Origin: Akkermansiaceae bacterium | GTDB lineage: Bacteria > Verrucomicrobiota > Verrucomicrobiia > Verrucomicrobiales > Akkermansiaceae | Assembly: GCA_019634595.1 (NCBI GenBank) | Contig: JAHCBC010000003.1 | Coordinates: 186,001-250,000 of the forward strand | Length of the DNA stretch: 64,000 bases | Direction of reading: 5' to 3' | In this document: one piece after another, positions 32,996 to 43,243 of the stretch | Numbering within the stretch: the stretch's first letter is position 1 | Layout of the letters: the number at the start of each line of letters is the position of its first letter | The notes under the pieces: generated by a model | Database searches by the model: none | The model's input: the letters and a program-made list of their open reading frames with translations, nothing else | Told to the model about the DNA's origin: nothing | Translations under genes and position numbers: made by a program

Positions 32996-33883
32996 TCACG
33001 GATTCCGGAGGCGTTTCCGGGATGAGATCACGAAGTATCCGACTCCCCCGATGGCAAGTGCGACTCCCGCACCAAGGAAATACAAGGGGGCCTTGCTGTC
33101 AGACGGCTTCTGGACCGCCTCCGTCAGCAGGATGTCGATGGTCTTTCCGAGGAGAGCTTCGAGTTCTCCGGCGTTGGAGCGTTCCGTCCCGGTTTTTATT
33201 CCACGTTCGTCCCAAGAGGCCGCCTGGTCGAAGTCAAACGGCCCGACATAGGGTGATCCGCCCCGCTTCTGCGGAACGACCGGCTGGCGGACGATGCCGT
33301 TGCGGTCGAGCAGCACCAGCGAGGTGTCGAACACCCATTTCCCGTCTTCCTGGTGGGGGAAAATGGATGCCTTGAACTCCTTTTTCACATACTTGTGGAG
33401 AAGTTCCTGCTGGTTGGTCCCCACCCACCACTTGGGCAGGCTGGCACCGAGGGCGGTGGCGGCGGTGGTGAGGGACTCCAGGGCCTTTTCCGGAGGGCCG
33501 GGGTCCACGACCAGGGAAACGAGGGCGACGTCATCGTTCGCCGCGTATTGTTCCGCCATCCGCTTCATCACGCCGTTGGTCCGCTCCGAAGTCTCCGGCT
33601 GGGCGGAGCTGACGACCTGGATGAGGATGACTTTCCCGGAAAGGTCCAGCAAGGCACCCCGCCCGCCGTCCTGCCGCACGAGGGGCAGATCCTTCTCCGG
33701 CGTGAGGCGGTTGCTGTTCATCGCCGGGCGGTCGCTGGTGGCCTGCTTGCGGTTGTAGCTGCGGTAGGCCCCCAGGATGGCCACGGCACCGACGACCATG
33801 ATGACCACCAGGATGAGGGCGGTCATCCAGAGCTTGCGGGGATCCGGCGTTACGGGTTCGAGCTGGACGGGAGGCTGCGGCAT
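32996..33883 (-). CDS. Cysteine-less SCO-like membrane-anchored protein
   Basis: 295 residues from the ATG at 33883 (MPQPPVQLEPVTPDPRKLW). A membrane helix lies at ~20-40, an SCO-like thioredoxin fold at ~75-250 and a second helix near the C-terminus (YFLGAGVALAIGGVGYFVIS). The fold aligns with the neighbouring SCO gene (DLSGKVILIQVVSS, VSLVVDPGPPEKALESL, LPKWWVGTNQQELL), but the CxxC position reads SSAQPETS and the metal-binding His position is lost. It cannot bind copper or do redox in the usual way, so a structural or regulatory partner is likely. It is 7 bp before the SCO gene. Confidence 0.6.
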   Translation of the reverse strand: MPQPPVQLEPVTPDPRKLWMTALILVVIMVVGAVAILGAYRSYNRKQATSDRPAMNSNRLTPEKDLPLVRQDGGRGALLDLSGKVILIQVVSSAQPETSERTNGVMKRMAEQYAANDDVALVSLVVDPGPPEKALESLTTAATALGASLPKWWVGTNQQELLHKYVKKEFKASIFPHQEDGKWVFDTSLVLLDRNGIVRQPVVPQKRGGSPYVGPFDFDQAASWDERGIKTGTERSNAGELEALLGKTIDILLTEAVQKPSDSKAPLYFLGAGVALAIGGVGYFVISSRKRLRNP

Positions 33884-33941
33884 GCGCGCGAGAGCGTAGC
33901 CCCCGGCAGCGGCTTGGCAAGCCACAGGGACACCCTGATCG

Positions 33942-36626
33942 TCACGGTGCGGAAATCCGCCCGCGGAAAAACCGCCGGGGGCCGGTGGGCAAAGGGATTT
34001 CCAACGTCCTTTCACCCGCCGCAGCCGGAAAAACGGGCGAATTTCCCGGCACATCCCATGGCACCCAGGAGCCGGGGGCGAGGGTTTCGCTGGTTTCGAT
34101 GACCATCGCCCGGTTCGCGGGCAGTGTGTGGCGGAAGCGGAGCTGGCCGCCGGAGATGTCCGCTTTCAGGAGCGACGGCGGGTTCGCCGTTTCAGGCAGG
34201 GTCCCGGCCAGGTACTCCGTGCGGTTGTCCAGCCCGTCGCCATCCGGATCCTGGTCCGGGGCGGCCCTCGCCGGTGGCGGGTCGCCGAACATGGCCACCT
34301 GCCACTGGGCGAAGCTCCGGCGGGCGGGCAGGTCCGCATTGATCCAGTCCGTGAGCAGCGCCACGCCGGAGGAGTCGATGACGTTCGAGCCGATGGGTGG
34401 CATGCGGGAGGGTATGCCCTGCATCCTGCGGACCGCGACCGAGTGGGTGACATCCCCCGGCACCACGAATCGGTTGGCGGCATTCCCCGCCGGGTCGAGC
34501 AGGACGCCGTTGATGATCATCGCAGCATCCGTCTCCACCGTCGCGCGGGCATCCCAATTTCCGCTCGCGGGGCCGCCGGGCTGGTGGCACTGGGAGCAGT
34601 TCACGGCCAGATAGGAACGCACCCGCCACTCCCGGCTTTGGGTGGCATCGTCCGTAGCGGCGTAGGCGGGCAGGGTGTGGACGCCGCCGACGCTGTTGGA
34701 GAAATAACCCGCGACCTCCAGCGCGGTGAGCTGGTTCCGCGTCTGCGTGCCGTAGAGGTGGTCGCGGTTGAGCTGGCGGGTGTTGAAGGAAAGCGCGTGG
34801 CCGCCCACCGGGGTGTGGCAGTTCATGCACTGCCCGCGGCTGGGGAAACGCCATGTCTGTGAGGTGGGTGAGCCACCGACGGTGATGGTGAGCGGATCAT
34901 CCCTCCCCTCTTCGTCCACCAGGTCCGCATCCGTCTGGTCCGCCCGCCAGCGGTAGGAAAGCCCATAGGTGCCGCTGGCGGTCTTCACCAGGATGCGGGT
35001 CTCCAGCTTGCGCGCGGAGGACGGCTGGCCGCGCACCGTCTCGATGTCGAAATGTTTCACCCACACCATCCCGGTGGGCAGGGTCCAGTTGCCATCCCGG
35101 CTGTAGGTCACATCGTCCGTCGTGTTGCGGATGGAAAACCAGCGGCGCTTGATGGCGTGGTCGCTCCAGAACGGGAGATTCACATCGTAGGGCACGATGC
35201 CCGCGTGCGGGGTGAGGGAGGCCAGATTGGAAAACGCGCCCACGGCGGAAAGGGTGGCCGGAGGGGCGGTGCCGGTGGTCTGCGAGCGGACGAACCGCTT
35301 CACCTGTCCGTTCGCGCAGAAGAGGAGGTCGCCGTCCCGCGGATCATGGCCGAAGTGGACGATACCGCCCTCCTCTCCGAGTTTTTCCGCGGTCCAGGTG
35401 CCGTTGTTTTCCCTCAACGCGACGATGGGACCGCTGTAGTCCGCGAAGACATAGGCTCCGAACAGCTCGGTCAGGCGGTTACCCCGGTACACGGCCCCGC
35501 CCGTCACGCAGTTACCGCCCAGCACCCCATTACTGGATCTACCGTAGTCATAGATCGGCTCTATGGGGGAAAAGCCGGACGGAGGCGGATCCTCAGGGGA
35601 AGGCGGGCTGTTGTATTCACGGGTCCCCTCCCGCCAGGACCAGCCGTAGTCACCACCCCGGGTGATGATGTCGATTTCTTCCCGCGCCCCCTGCCCCACA
35701 TCCCCCAGATACAGCCGCCCTGTGGGCCGGTCGAAGGACCAGCGGAAGGGATTCCGCAGGCCCGTGGCCCAGATCTCATTGCGGACGTTTGCGGGATTGA
35801 TGGCGACATTGTGCCAGGTGGTGCGGCCGATGAAGGGATTGTCCGCCGGGACCTTGTAGGCGGCGTCATTTACTGCGGACGGATAAGAGGTGGAGTTCTG
35901 CTGGTGTAACTGCGGGGTCAGGTTTCCTGCGCGGTGATCGACATCCAGCCGCACCATCTGCCCCCAGAAGCCGGTCCGGCCCGCTGTGGGGTCCTGCGTG
36001 ATGAAGCGCGCGTTGTTGTACTGATCCCCGCCGCCGCCCTCGTCCCCCAGTGAAAGATAGAGGTATCCGTCCGGGCCGAAATCAATGGTGCCGCCATTAT
36101 GGTTGGACGCGCGGTCGTAGATTGTCAGCAGGCGTTCGTGGGAAAAAATCTCCGGAGCGTCCGAAGCGGGGCTTTCCATCACCACGCGGTGGAGCCGCTG
36201 GAACAGCTTTCCGTCTTTGGCAACGAAGCTGAAATAGACGAACAACGTCCCGTTCGCGGCGAACTCCGGATGGAACGCCACGGAGAGAAATCCGTTTTCC
36301 CCTCCACGGTTGAACGTCTCGTCCGTCTCCAGCAGATCGCGCAGGTCCAGATAGGGCTTCGCCTCCAGTTCCGCCGCTGTGAGATCCACGATCCTTAGGA
36401 TTCCTCCGCGCTCCGCGACGAACAACCGGTGCCTTTCATGCCGCACGGAGACGACGGACATCGGCTCATCGAAGACCAGATCCCCCAGCGCGTTCTGCGT
36501 GGTGTATCCCGTGGCGGAGGGCAGGGCCGCCGGGAGGTTGAGCGTGGTGTTAGGAACGCGGACGAGCTGGCCACCCGCATGGGTGAAAAGCATCAGTGTG
36601 AGCAGAGCCGCACGATAACCCTTCAT
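33942..36626 (-). CDS. Secreted sugar dehydrogenase-like propeller with two cytochrome c motifs
   Basis: 894 residues. Signal peptide at 1-19; a glucose/sorbosone dehydrogenase-type beta-propeller follows (~45-450; GGENGFLSVAFHPEFAANGT, NHNGGTIDFGPDGYLYLSLG, WATGLRNPFRWSFDRPTGRL). The C-terminal part has two haem-binding CxxCH motifs, CMNCH at 600-604 and CSQCH at 677-681, and a calcium-type DQDPDGDGLDN loop near 791. This is the layout of PVC-group oxidoreductases that pass electrons from a sugar to the respiratory chain. It is the first gene of the four-gene electron-transport block, 59 bp before the SCO-like gene. Confidence 0.85.
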   Translation of the reverse strand: MKGYRAALLTLMLFTHAGGQLVRVPNTTLNLPAALPSATGYTTQNALGDLVFDEPMSVVSVRHERHRLFVAERGGILRIVDLTAAELEAKPYLDLRDLLETDETFNRGGENGFLSVAFHPEFAANGTLFVYFSFVAKDGKLFQRLHRVVMESPASDAPEIFSHERLLTIYDRASNHNGGTIDFGPDGYLYLSLGDEGGGGDQYNNARFITQDPTAGRTGFWGQMVRLDVDHRAGNLTPQLHQQNSTSYPSAVNDAAYKVPADNPFIGRTTWHNVAINPANVRNEIWATGLRNPFRWSFDRPTGRLYLGDVGQGAREEIDIITRGGDYGWSWREGTREYNSPPSPEDPPPSGFSPIEPIYDYGRSSNGVLGGNCVTGGAVYRGNRLTELFGAYVFADYSGPIVALRENNGTWTAEKLGEEGGIVHFGHDPRDGDLLFCANGQVKRFVRSQTTGTAPPATLSAVGAFSNLASLTPHAGIVPYDVNLPFWSDHAIKRRWFSIRNTTDDVTYSRDGNWTLPTGMVWVKHFDIETVRGQPSSARKLETRILVKTASGTYGLSYRWRADQTDADLVDEEGRDDPLTITVGGSPTSQTWRFPSRGQCMNCHTPVGGHALSFNTRQLNRDHLYGTQTRNQLTALEVAGYFSNSVGGVHTLPAYAATDDATQSREWRVRSYLAVNCSQCHQPGGPASGNWDARATVETDAAMIINGVLLDPAGNAANRFVVPGDVTHSVAVRRMQGIPSRMPPIGSNVIDSSGVALLTDWINADLPARRSFAQWQVAMFGDPPPARAAPDQDPDGDGLDNRTEYLAGTLPETANPPSLLKADISGGQLRFRHTLPANRAMVIETSETLAPGSWVPWDVPGNSPVFPAAAGERTLEIPLPTGPRRFFRGRISAP

Positions 36627-36674
36627 CCGGACACCGGTAACCCGGTTCCGGAAGAATGCGACGGCTTTCTGCCT

Positions 36675-38000
36675 TCACTTTGCCAATTTCCAGCACTCCA
36701 GGAAGCCGCTGGCGAAATCCGCGGGCCGGTTGGCGATCCATGCCTCCACCTCCGCGACGGGGAACCACATCGCGGCGTCGATCTCCGCGCAGGGGAATTT
36801 CACGGAGCCATCATGCCGCGTGCGGTAGAGGCGGACGTGTTCCCAGCCGGTTTCCGCACAGGGTTTGATGCGCCCCACTTCCTCCACCGTCGCGCCGGAG
36901 ATACCCATTTCCTCCTCCAGTTCCCGGATGGCCGCAGGTTCATAGTCCTCCCCGGAATCCAGGTGCCCGGAAACACTGGAATCCCACACGCCCGGGTGGG
37001 CGTCCTTCAGCAATGAACGACGCTGGAGCAGGATGTCCCCCCGCTTGTTATGGACGAAAACATGGACCGCGCGGTGGAGCAGCCCGTTGGCATGCACGTC
37101 CGCACGGGTGGCGGTGCCGGTGACCTGGTCATCCACATCCACCACATCGAAAATCTCGCCATCCTTCTGCGGCAGATCCTTCAACGGATGGGGATCGAAC
37201 GCCCGCGAAAGGTCCACCCACTGCTCCAGCGTGAGATCCTCGCCACGGACCGTGAGGGGCAGGCCGAGCGCACCGGCCACATCCTCCCATGCCGGTTCCT
37301 TCGGCATCTGCTTCTTGAGCTGCTTCCTCCGCTGGGCGAACCCACGACGGATGATCTCATCGAAAAGCCGCGCGTCAAAGGGAGGCAGGCCGCTTTTCCG
37401 TGGCGTGAGCACGGCCACACTGGAGTCGATCCTCGGCTGCGGATAGAAGGCTTCCGGCGGCACGGTGCGGAGAGGTTTCACCTCCCACTCCGACTGCACA
37501 CGCAGGGAAAGCATGCCGTAGTCATCGGTCCCGGCGGCGGCGGCCAGGCGGTCGATGACTTCCTTCTGCAGCATGACCACGGCGCGGGAAAACGGGTTCG
37601 GCCGGCTGAGCAGGTTCTTCATGATCGCTCCCCCGGAGGAATATGGAAGGTTGCCGAGGAACTTCACCGGGCGGTGCTTGAAAAGCTTCCGGCCATCGAA
37701 CTTCGCGCCGTCCTCATGGTGGACCTCGACGGAGGGGTCATCCTTGAAGCGCTCCTTGAGCGCCGCGGCGAGCCGGGCGTCGAACTCGATGAGGATGACC
37801 TTCCGCACGGTGCCCACCACATGCTCCGTGAGCGCGCCGGTGCCCGGCCCGACTTCCACCACCGCATCATCCGGGGTCAGTTCGAGCTGGGAGACGATCC
37901 AGCGCGCCATGTTCGGATCGACCAGAAAGTTCTGCCCGAGCTGCTTGCTGGGGAGCACCCCCGTCTGATCCAACACTTCGCGCACTTCCCGACCGGTCAT
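36675..38000 (-). CDS. ksgA: RsmA/KsgA rRNA dimethyltransferase fused to a Nudix hydrolase
   Basis: 441 residues from the ATG at 38000 (MTGREVREVLDQTGVLPSKQ); in-frame starts at 38012 and 38036 exist. The first ~260 residues are complete RsmA, which dimethylates two adenines in the 16S 3' helix: LGQNFLVDPNMARWIV, VVEVGPGTGALTEH, FLGNLPYSSGG, and PRIDSSVAVLTP. From ~280 a Nudix domain follows with a perfect box, GHLDSGEDYEPAAIRELEEE and MGI (345-367), and IPP-isomerase/YfcD-like flanks (HRAVHVFVHNKRGDILLQRR). No stop or frameshift separates them. The gene is divergent from the ABC exporter. Separate genes are the norm, so the fusion is unusual. Confidence 0.88.
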   Translation of the reverse strand: MTGREVREVLDQTGVLPSKQLGQNFLVDPNMARWIVSQLELTPDDAVVEVGPGTGALTEHVVGTVRKVILIEFDARLAAALKERFKDDPSVEVHHEDGAKFDGRKLFKHRPVKFLGNLPYSSGGAIMKNLLSRPNPFSRAVVMLQKEVIDRLAAAAGTDDYGMLSLRVQSEWEVKPLRTVPPEAFYPQPRIDSSVAVLTPRKSGLPPFDARLFDEIIRRGFAQRRKQLKKQMPKEPAWEDVAGALGLPLTVRGEDLTLEQWVDLSRAFDPHPLKDLPQKDGEIFDVVDVDDQVTGTATRADVHANGLLHRAVHVFVHNKRGDILLQRRSLLKDAHPGVWDSSVSGHLDSGEDYEPAAIRELEEEMGISGATVEEVGRIKPCAETGWEHVRLYRTRHDGSVKFPCAEIDAAMWFPVAEVEAWIANRPADFASGFLECWKLAK

Positions 38001-38204
38001 CGGGCCTTTCATGCGCCATCCGCCGGGGTAGCGCAATCCCCGCGTTCACTGACAAATTGCCATTTTGCGGTCGCCCGCCTGCCGCACGGGTGAAAATGAA
38101 CCTGGATTCCACACCATCCCTTTCTTCCGGCGGGAGTCCACCGTTGGGATTGAAACGCTGGCTGCACGGTTGACGGCGTGCCCGCCATCGTCTCCCATCC
38201 CGGC

Positions 38205-39970
<1,766 letters not shown>

Positions 39971-39971
<1 letters not shown>

Positions 39972-41281
39972 TGACCACGACCCGCCGCCGCTTCCTCGCC
40001 TCCGCAAGTGCCTTCACCCTCGGAGCCGCCGGATGGATGCGGGCGGCGGAAACGGGGACCGCGAACGCGTTCTCCCCCATCAAGGGCAAGCTGGCCGCGG
40101 GAAAGGATGCCGTCCTTTTCATCAACGGCGACAGCACCTCCTATGAGCCGAACGGACCATATTTCCTCTTCGCCAAGGCCATCGGAGAGGCGATGGACTG
40201 CAAGGTGGTGATGCACCGCTGGGGCGAATGGGAGATGGGCAAGCCGAGCGGCCCGAAGCAATACGAAGCCCCCGTCACGCTGCGTGACAAAGGCAAGGCG
40301 ACGCTCACCGTTTATCTGGCCACCCTGCCCGGTGCCTCCGCCACGGAGATGTTCGTCAACGCCCGCCGGGCGCAGGCGATCGACGCCATCCCCCAGCCGG
40401 ACTGCTGCATCCTCCACCACGGGCACAACATGCTTGGGGCATTCCAGTCGCTGCCGGGTGACAGGACGTCCCTTTGCGGCTGGCTTTTCGCCGCCATCGG
40501 CATGACGTCGCTGAAATGGCCGGGCGTGCCCCAGGTCATCACGAACCAGAACGCGTGGAAGCGGGTGGACAACTACAAGCGGGCGCTGGAGTCCATCCAG
40601 ACGGTCGCCGCCCTGCATCCATCGCTCACACTGGTGGACTCCCACACGGCCTTTGTCACCGCCGGGATGACGGATGACCTTTACCGGAACAACGACGTCA
40701 TCCACCCCAGCGATGGTCCGTCCAACCACAAGGGCGCGGACCTGGTGGCGGCGGCACTGATGTCCGCCTGGACCTCCGCCGCGGCGGGGCAGGCGTTCAC
40801 CACCCCATCATGGCCCGCGATGCCGGACAAGGGATTGGTCGATTGGGCGGAGCTTCCGGACAGGAAAGACGCCGATGCCACGAAATCGGCGGATGGTAGC
40901 GGGCTGGAGGTGAACTTCAGGAATCCGGAGGCATCCATCGGCAAGAAATTCTCCGCCGGAGAGATCGCCACCCTCAGCGGAAAAACCATCAGCATTTCCG
41001 CGCTGGTGGACGTGCCGCCGAAGATGCGGGTGACGGGCAGCTTCCACTGCAAGTGCGAGGGAGAGCCCCGAGTCTTCATCCTGCGCAGCGGTGGCTTCAC
41101 CAATGGCCGGATGCTGCTGGTGTGCGCGGGCATCCAGGTGGACGCCGACCAGGGCGGCATGCCGGTGGAGCTGAAGTTCTCCTCCGCCGTCGTCCCCAAC
41201 GAGCCGTTCGTGGGAGGCCCGCTGCGGATCACAAACGTGAAGATCACGGAAGGCGGACTGCCGAAGGGTGGCGGAATTTAA
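39971..41281 (+). CDS. Tat-exported SGNH/GDSL-type hydrolase
   Basis: 436 residues with a Tat signal peptide (TTTRRRFLASASAFTLGAAG, twin Arg). The SGNH fold has block I FINGDSTSYEPNG (Ser), a VYLATLPGASA strand, HHGHNMLGAFQSLPGD and block V NNDVIHPSDGPSNHKGA (Asp/His). A C-terminal beta domain of ~140 residues follows (ISISALVDVPPKMRVTGSFH), resembling a carbohydrate-binding sandwich. Likely a periplasmic carbohydrate esterase. It overlaps the exporter gene by 1 base, so translation may be coupled. It is convergent with the next gene. Confidence 0.75.
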
Positions 41282-41300
41282 GGACTGCCCACCCATCCGA

Positions 41301-41453
41301 CTGTGGCTGCGGCGTCCCGCCGCAGGCCGTGGCGATGGCGTCCCGCCATCGCATCTGGAAGGCCATTCGGCAGCAAAGCCGATGAAGTATGGCACCCTTG
41401 TGAGGAAGGTGACGTTTCCCGGCAGGACTTGCGGCGGGACGCCGCAGCCACAG
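41301..41453. repeat. REP-like inverted-repeat doublet with an inner hairpin (type D)
   Basis: Perfect 24-base inverted repeats, 41301-41324 (CTGTGGCTGCGGCGTCCCGC...) and 41430-41453, flank a spacer that contains a second perfect hairpin GCGATGGCG-TCC-CGCCATCGC (41332-41352). Both share the core GGCGTCCCGCC. The element fills most of the gap between the convergent hydrolase and NTF2-like genes. Confidence 0.8.
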
Positions 41454-41466
41454 GCCCGACAGACGA

Positions 41467-42063
41467 TCAATCTTTCCGCCTGCGGCCAAGCGCCCGCCCG
41501 ATGAACAGTCCCACGACCAGGGCAATGGCGGAACCGGCGATGGCCACCACCTTCACCGCGTTGAGCAGCGGGTTGTCCAGGACGTTCATGGAAACGTGGT
41601 AGCTGGAGAGCAGCCACTTGCCGTCCTGCTTCACCATGGTGGCGGTCCAGCGGTTGTGCATCTCGAAGTCTTTCCCCGCGAGGTGGAAGACGCCGACGTT
41701 GTAGCCATAGGCGACGCCCGCGTTGTTGCCCGCGTGGAGGATGGTCGGCTCATCCGCCGTCGGCGGCACCTTGTAGCCCTGGAAGGTCTTCTTCGACTTC
41801 GCCGCCATGTCCGCGTAGAACCTGCGGATGGCCGCCGGGCCCTTGCACACCTGGCCGTCCTGCCAGGTGACCACCACGTCGGGATGCAGCAGCGGATCGA
41901 TGATGTCCATGTTCCCCTCGTTGATCCCCTTCACCAGTTGGTCCTTCAGCGCGCGCAGCTCGACATGATCGGGGTCCATCGGCTCCGCGGCATCCTGCGC
42001 GCGGGCGGTGTGGGAGAGGAGAAGAGCGATGGCCGGAACGAGGGCGCGGAGGAATCGGAACAT
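41467..42063 (-). CDS. Exported NTF2-like (SnoaL/DUF4440-type) protein with C-terminal membrane helix
   Basis: 198 residues from the ATG at 42063. Signal peptide at 1-22 (VPAIALLLSHTARAQ), then an NTF2-like cone fold (~35-150): ELRALKDQLVKGINEGNMDI, LHPDVVVTWQDGQVCKGPAA, FEMHNRWTATMVKQDGKWLL. A C-terminal transmembrane helix (VVAIAGSAIALVVGLFIGRA) with a basic tail RRRKD anchors it. NTF2-like domains bind small ligands or polyketide-like substrates; no catalytic residues can be assigned. It is divergent from the sulfotransferase gene, 58 bp apart. Confidence 0.75.
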   Translation of the reverse strand: MFRFLRALVPAIALLLSHTARAQDAAEPMDPDHVELRALKDQLVKGINEGNMDIIDPLLHPDVVVTWQDGQVCKGPAAIRRFYADMAAKSKKTFQGYKVPPTADEPTILHAGNNAGVAYGYNVGVFHLAGKDFEMHNRWTATMVKQDGKWLLSSYHVSMNVLDNPLLNAVKVVAIAGSAIALVVGLFIGRALGRRRKD

Positions 42064-42121
42064 GGCGATATGCGGAGTTTGAACTTGGAAATCCAAGGGA
42101 TGCAGCTTACCCCGTGGTTGT

Positions 42122-43243
42122 TTGACCGCCAGACTAAAACACCGCTGGAGCATCGGCCACAACTACCTTTCCGGAATCACCGCTGGCGATTGGTGGCGGC
42201 TTCTCAACGCCAACCGCTTCGGGGTGGATGCGGTCTACTGGCACCGGGCCGCGGTCATCTCCCTGCTCAGCCTTTTCAACTCCTTCCACCGCCGCAGGGA
42301 GGAGCGGCTGTTCGATGAAAAGATCGCGGCGACGGAGATCAAGCGACCGCCCCTTTTCATCCTCGGCCACTGGCGCAGCGGCACCACCCATCTCCACAAC
42401 CTGCTGGCGCAGGATGATGTGAACTTCGCCTTCGCGAACACCTATCAGGTGGTGAACCCGCACACCTTCCTGACGACGGAGGAGGCGAACACGCGCCGCT
42501 TTGCCTGGATGATCCCGGACAAGCGGCCCATGGACAACATGGCGCTCAGCTTCGAGTCGCCGCAGGAAGATGAATTCGCGCCGCTGCTCATCAGCCTGAT
42601 GTCCTCCTATCTGGGCGTGTCATTCCCCCGCCGCGAAGCATTCTACAACCGCTACCTGACCTTCGATGAAGCGTCGCGGGAGGAAACCTGGCAGTGGATG
42701 GAGGCGTTCCGTTGGTTCATCAAGAAACTCACGCTGAAATACGGTCGCGCGCTGCTGCTGAAATCCCCCCCTCACACAGCCCGCATCCGCCTGCTGCTGG
42801 AGATGTTTCCGGACGCGAGGTTCGTTCACATCCACCGCAGGCCGGATGAGGTCTTCCAGTCGTTCCGCCACTACTATGACACGGCGATGTGGCACACCTA
42901 CCTGCAACGCCCGGACCGCGGCGGCATTGATGAAGAGATCATCGCCCGCTACCGGGAGCTGTATGGCGCGTTCTTCCGCGACCTGCCGCTGATCCCGCCG
43001 GGGAACTTCCATGAGGTGGCCTTCGATGACGTGGAGCGGGATCCCATGGGAACCGTGGAGGGCATCTACAAGGCGCTGGGCATCCCCGCGTGGGAGGATG
43101 CTTCAGGAAAGATCAGCCGCTACGTTTCCACCCTGGATGGGTATGAGAAAAACCGCCTGACGACCCTGACCGCTGCTGAAAAGGAAAAGCTCCGCTCGGA
43201 GTGGGGCGGCATCTACCAACGCTGGGGCTACGACATCCCATGA
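42122..43243 (+). CDS. PAPS-dependent sulfotransferase
   Basis: 373 residues starting at TTG, since no ATG is available upstream of the core. The PAPS 5'-phosphosulfate loop is FILGHWRSGTTHLHNLL (82-90 core), and the 3'-phosphate block is FPDARFVHIHRRPDEVFQSF. HRRP and the long N-terminal helix are typical of the Stf0/aryl or lipid sulfotransferases seen in marine and soil bacteria (Sulfotransfer_3). It would transfer sulfate from PAPS to a hydroxyl, possibly a lipid. It overlaps the P450 gene by 4 bp, so the two are coupled. Confidence 0.88.
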   Translation: MTARLKHRWSIGHNYLSGITAGDWWRLLNANRFGVDAVYWHRAAVISLLSLFNSFHRRREERLFDEKIAATEIKRPPLFILGHWRSGTTHLHNLLAQDDVNFAFANTYQVVNPHTFLTTEEANTRRFAWMIPDKRPMDNMALSFESPQEDEFAPLLISLMSSYLGVSFPRREAFYNRYLTFDEASREETWQWMEAFRWFIKKLTLKYGRALLLKSPPHTARIRLLLEMFPDARFVHIHRRPDEVFQSFRHYYDTAMWHTYLQRPDRGGIDEEIIARYRELYGAFFRDLPLIPPGNFHEVAFDDVERDPMGTVEGIYKALGIPAWEDASGKISRYVSTLDGYEKNRLTTLTAAEKEKLRSEWGGIYQRWGYDIP

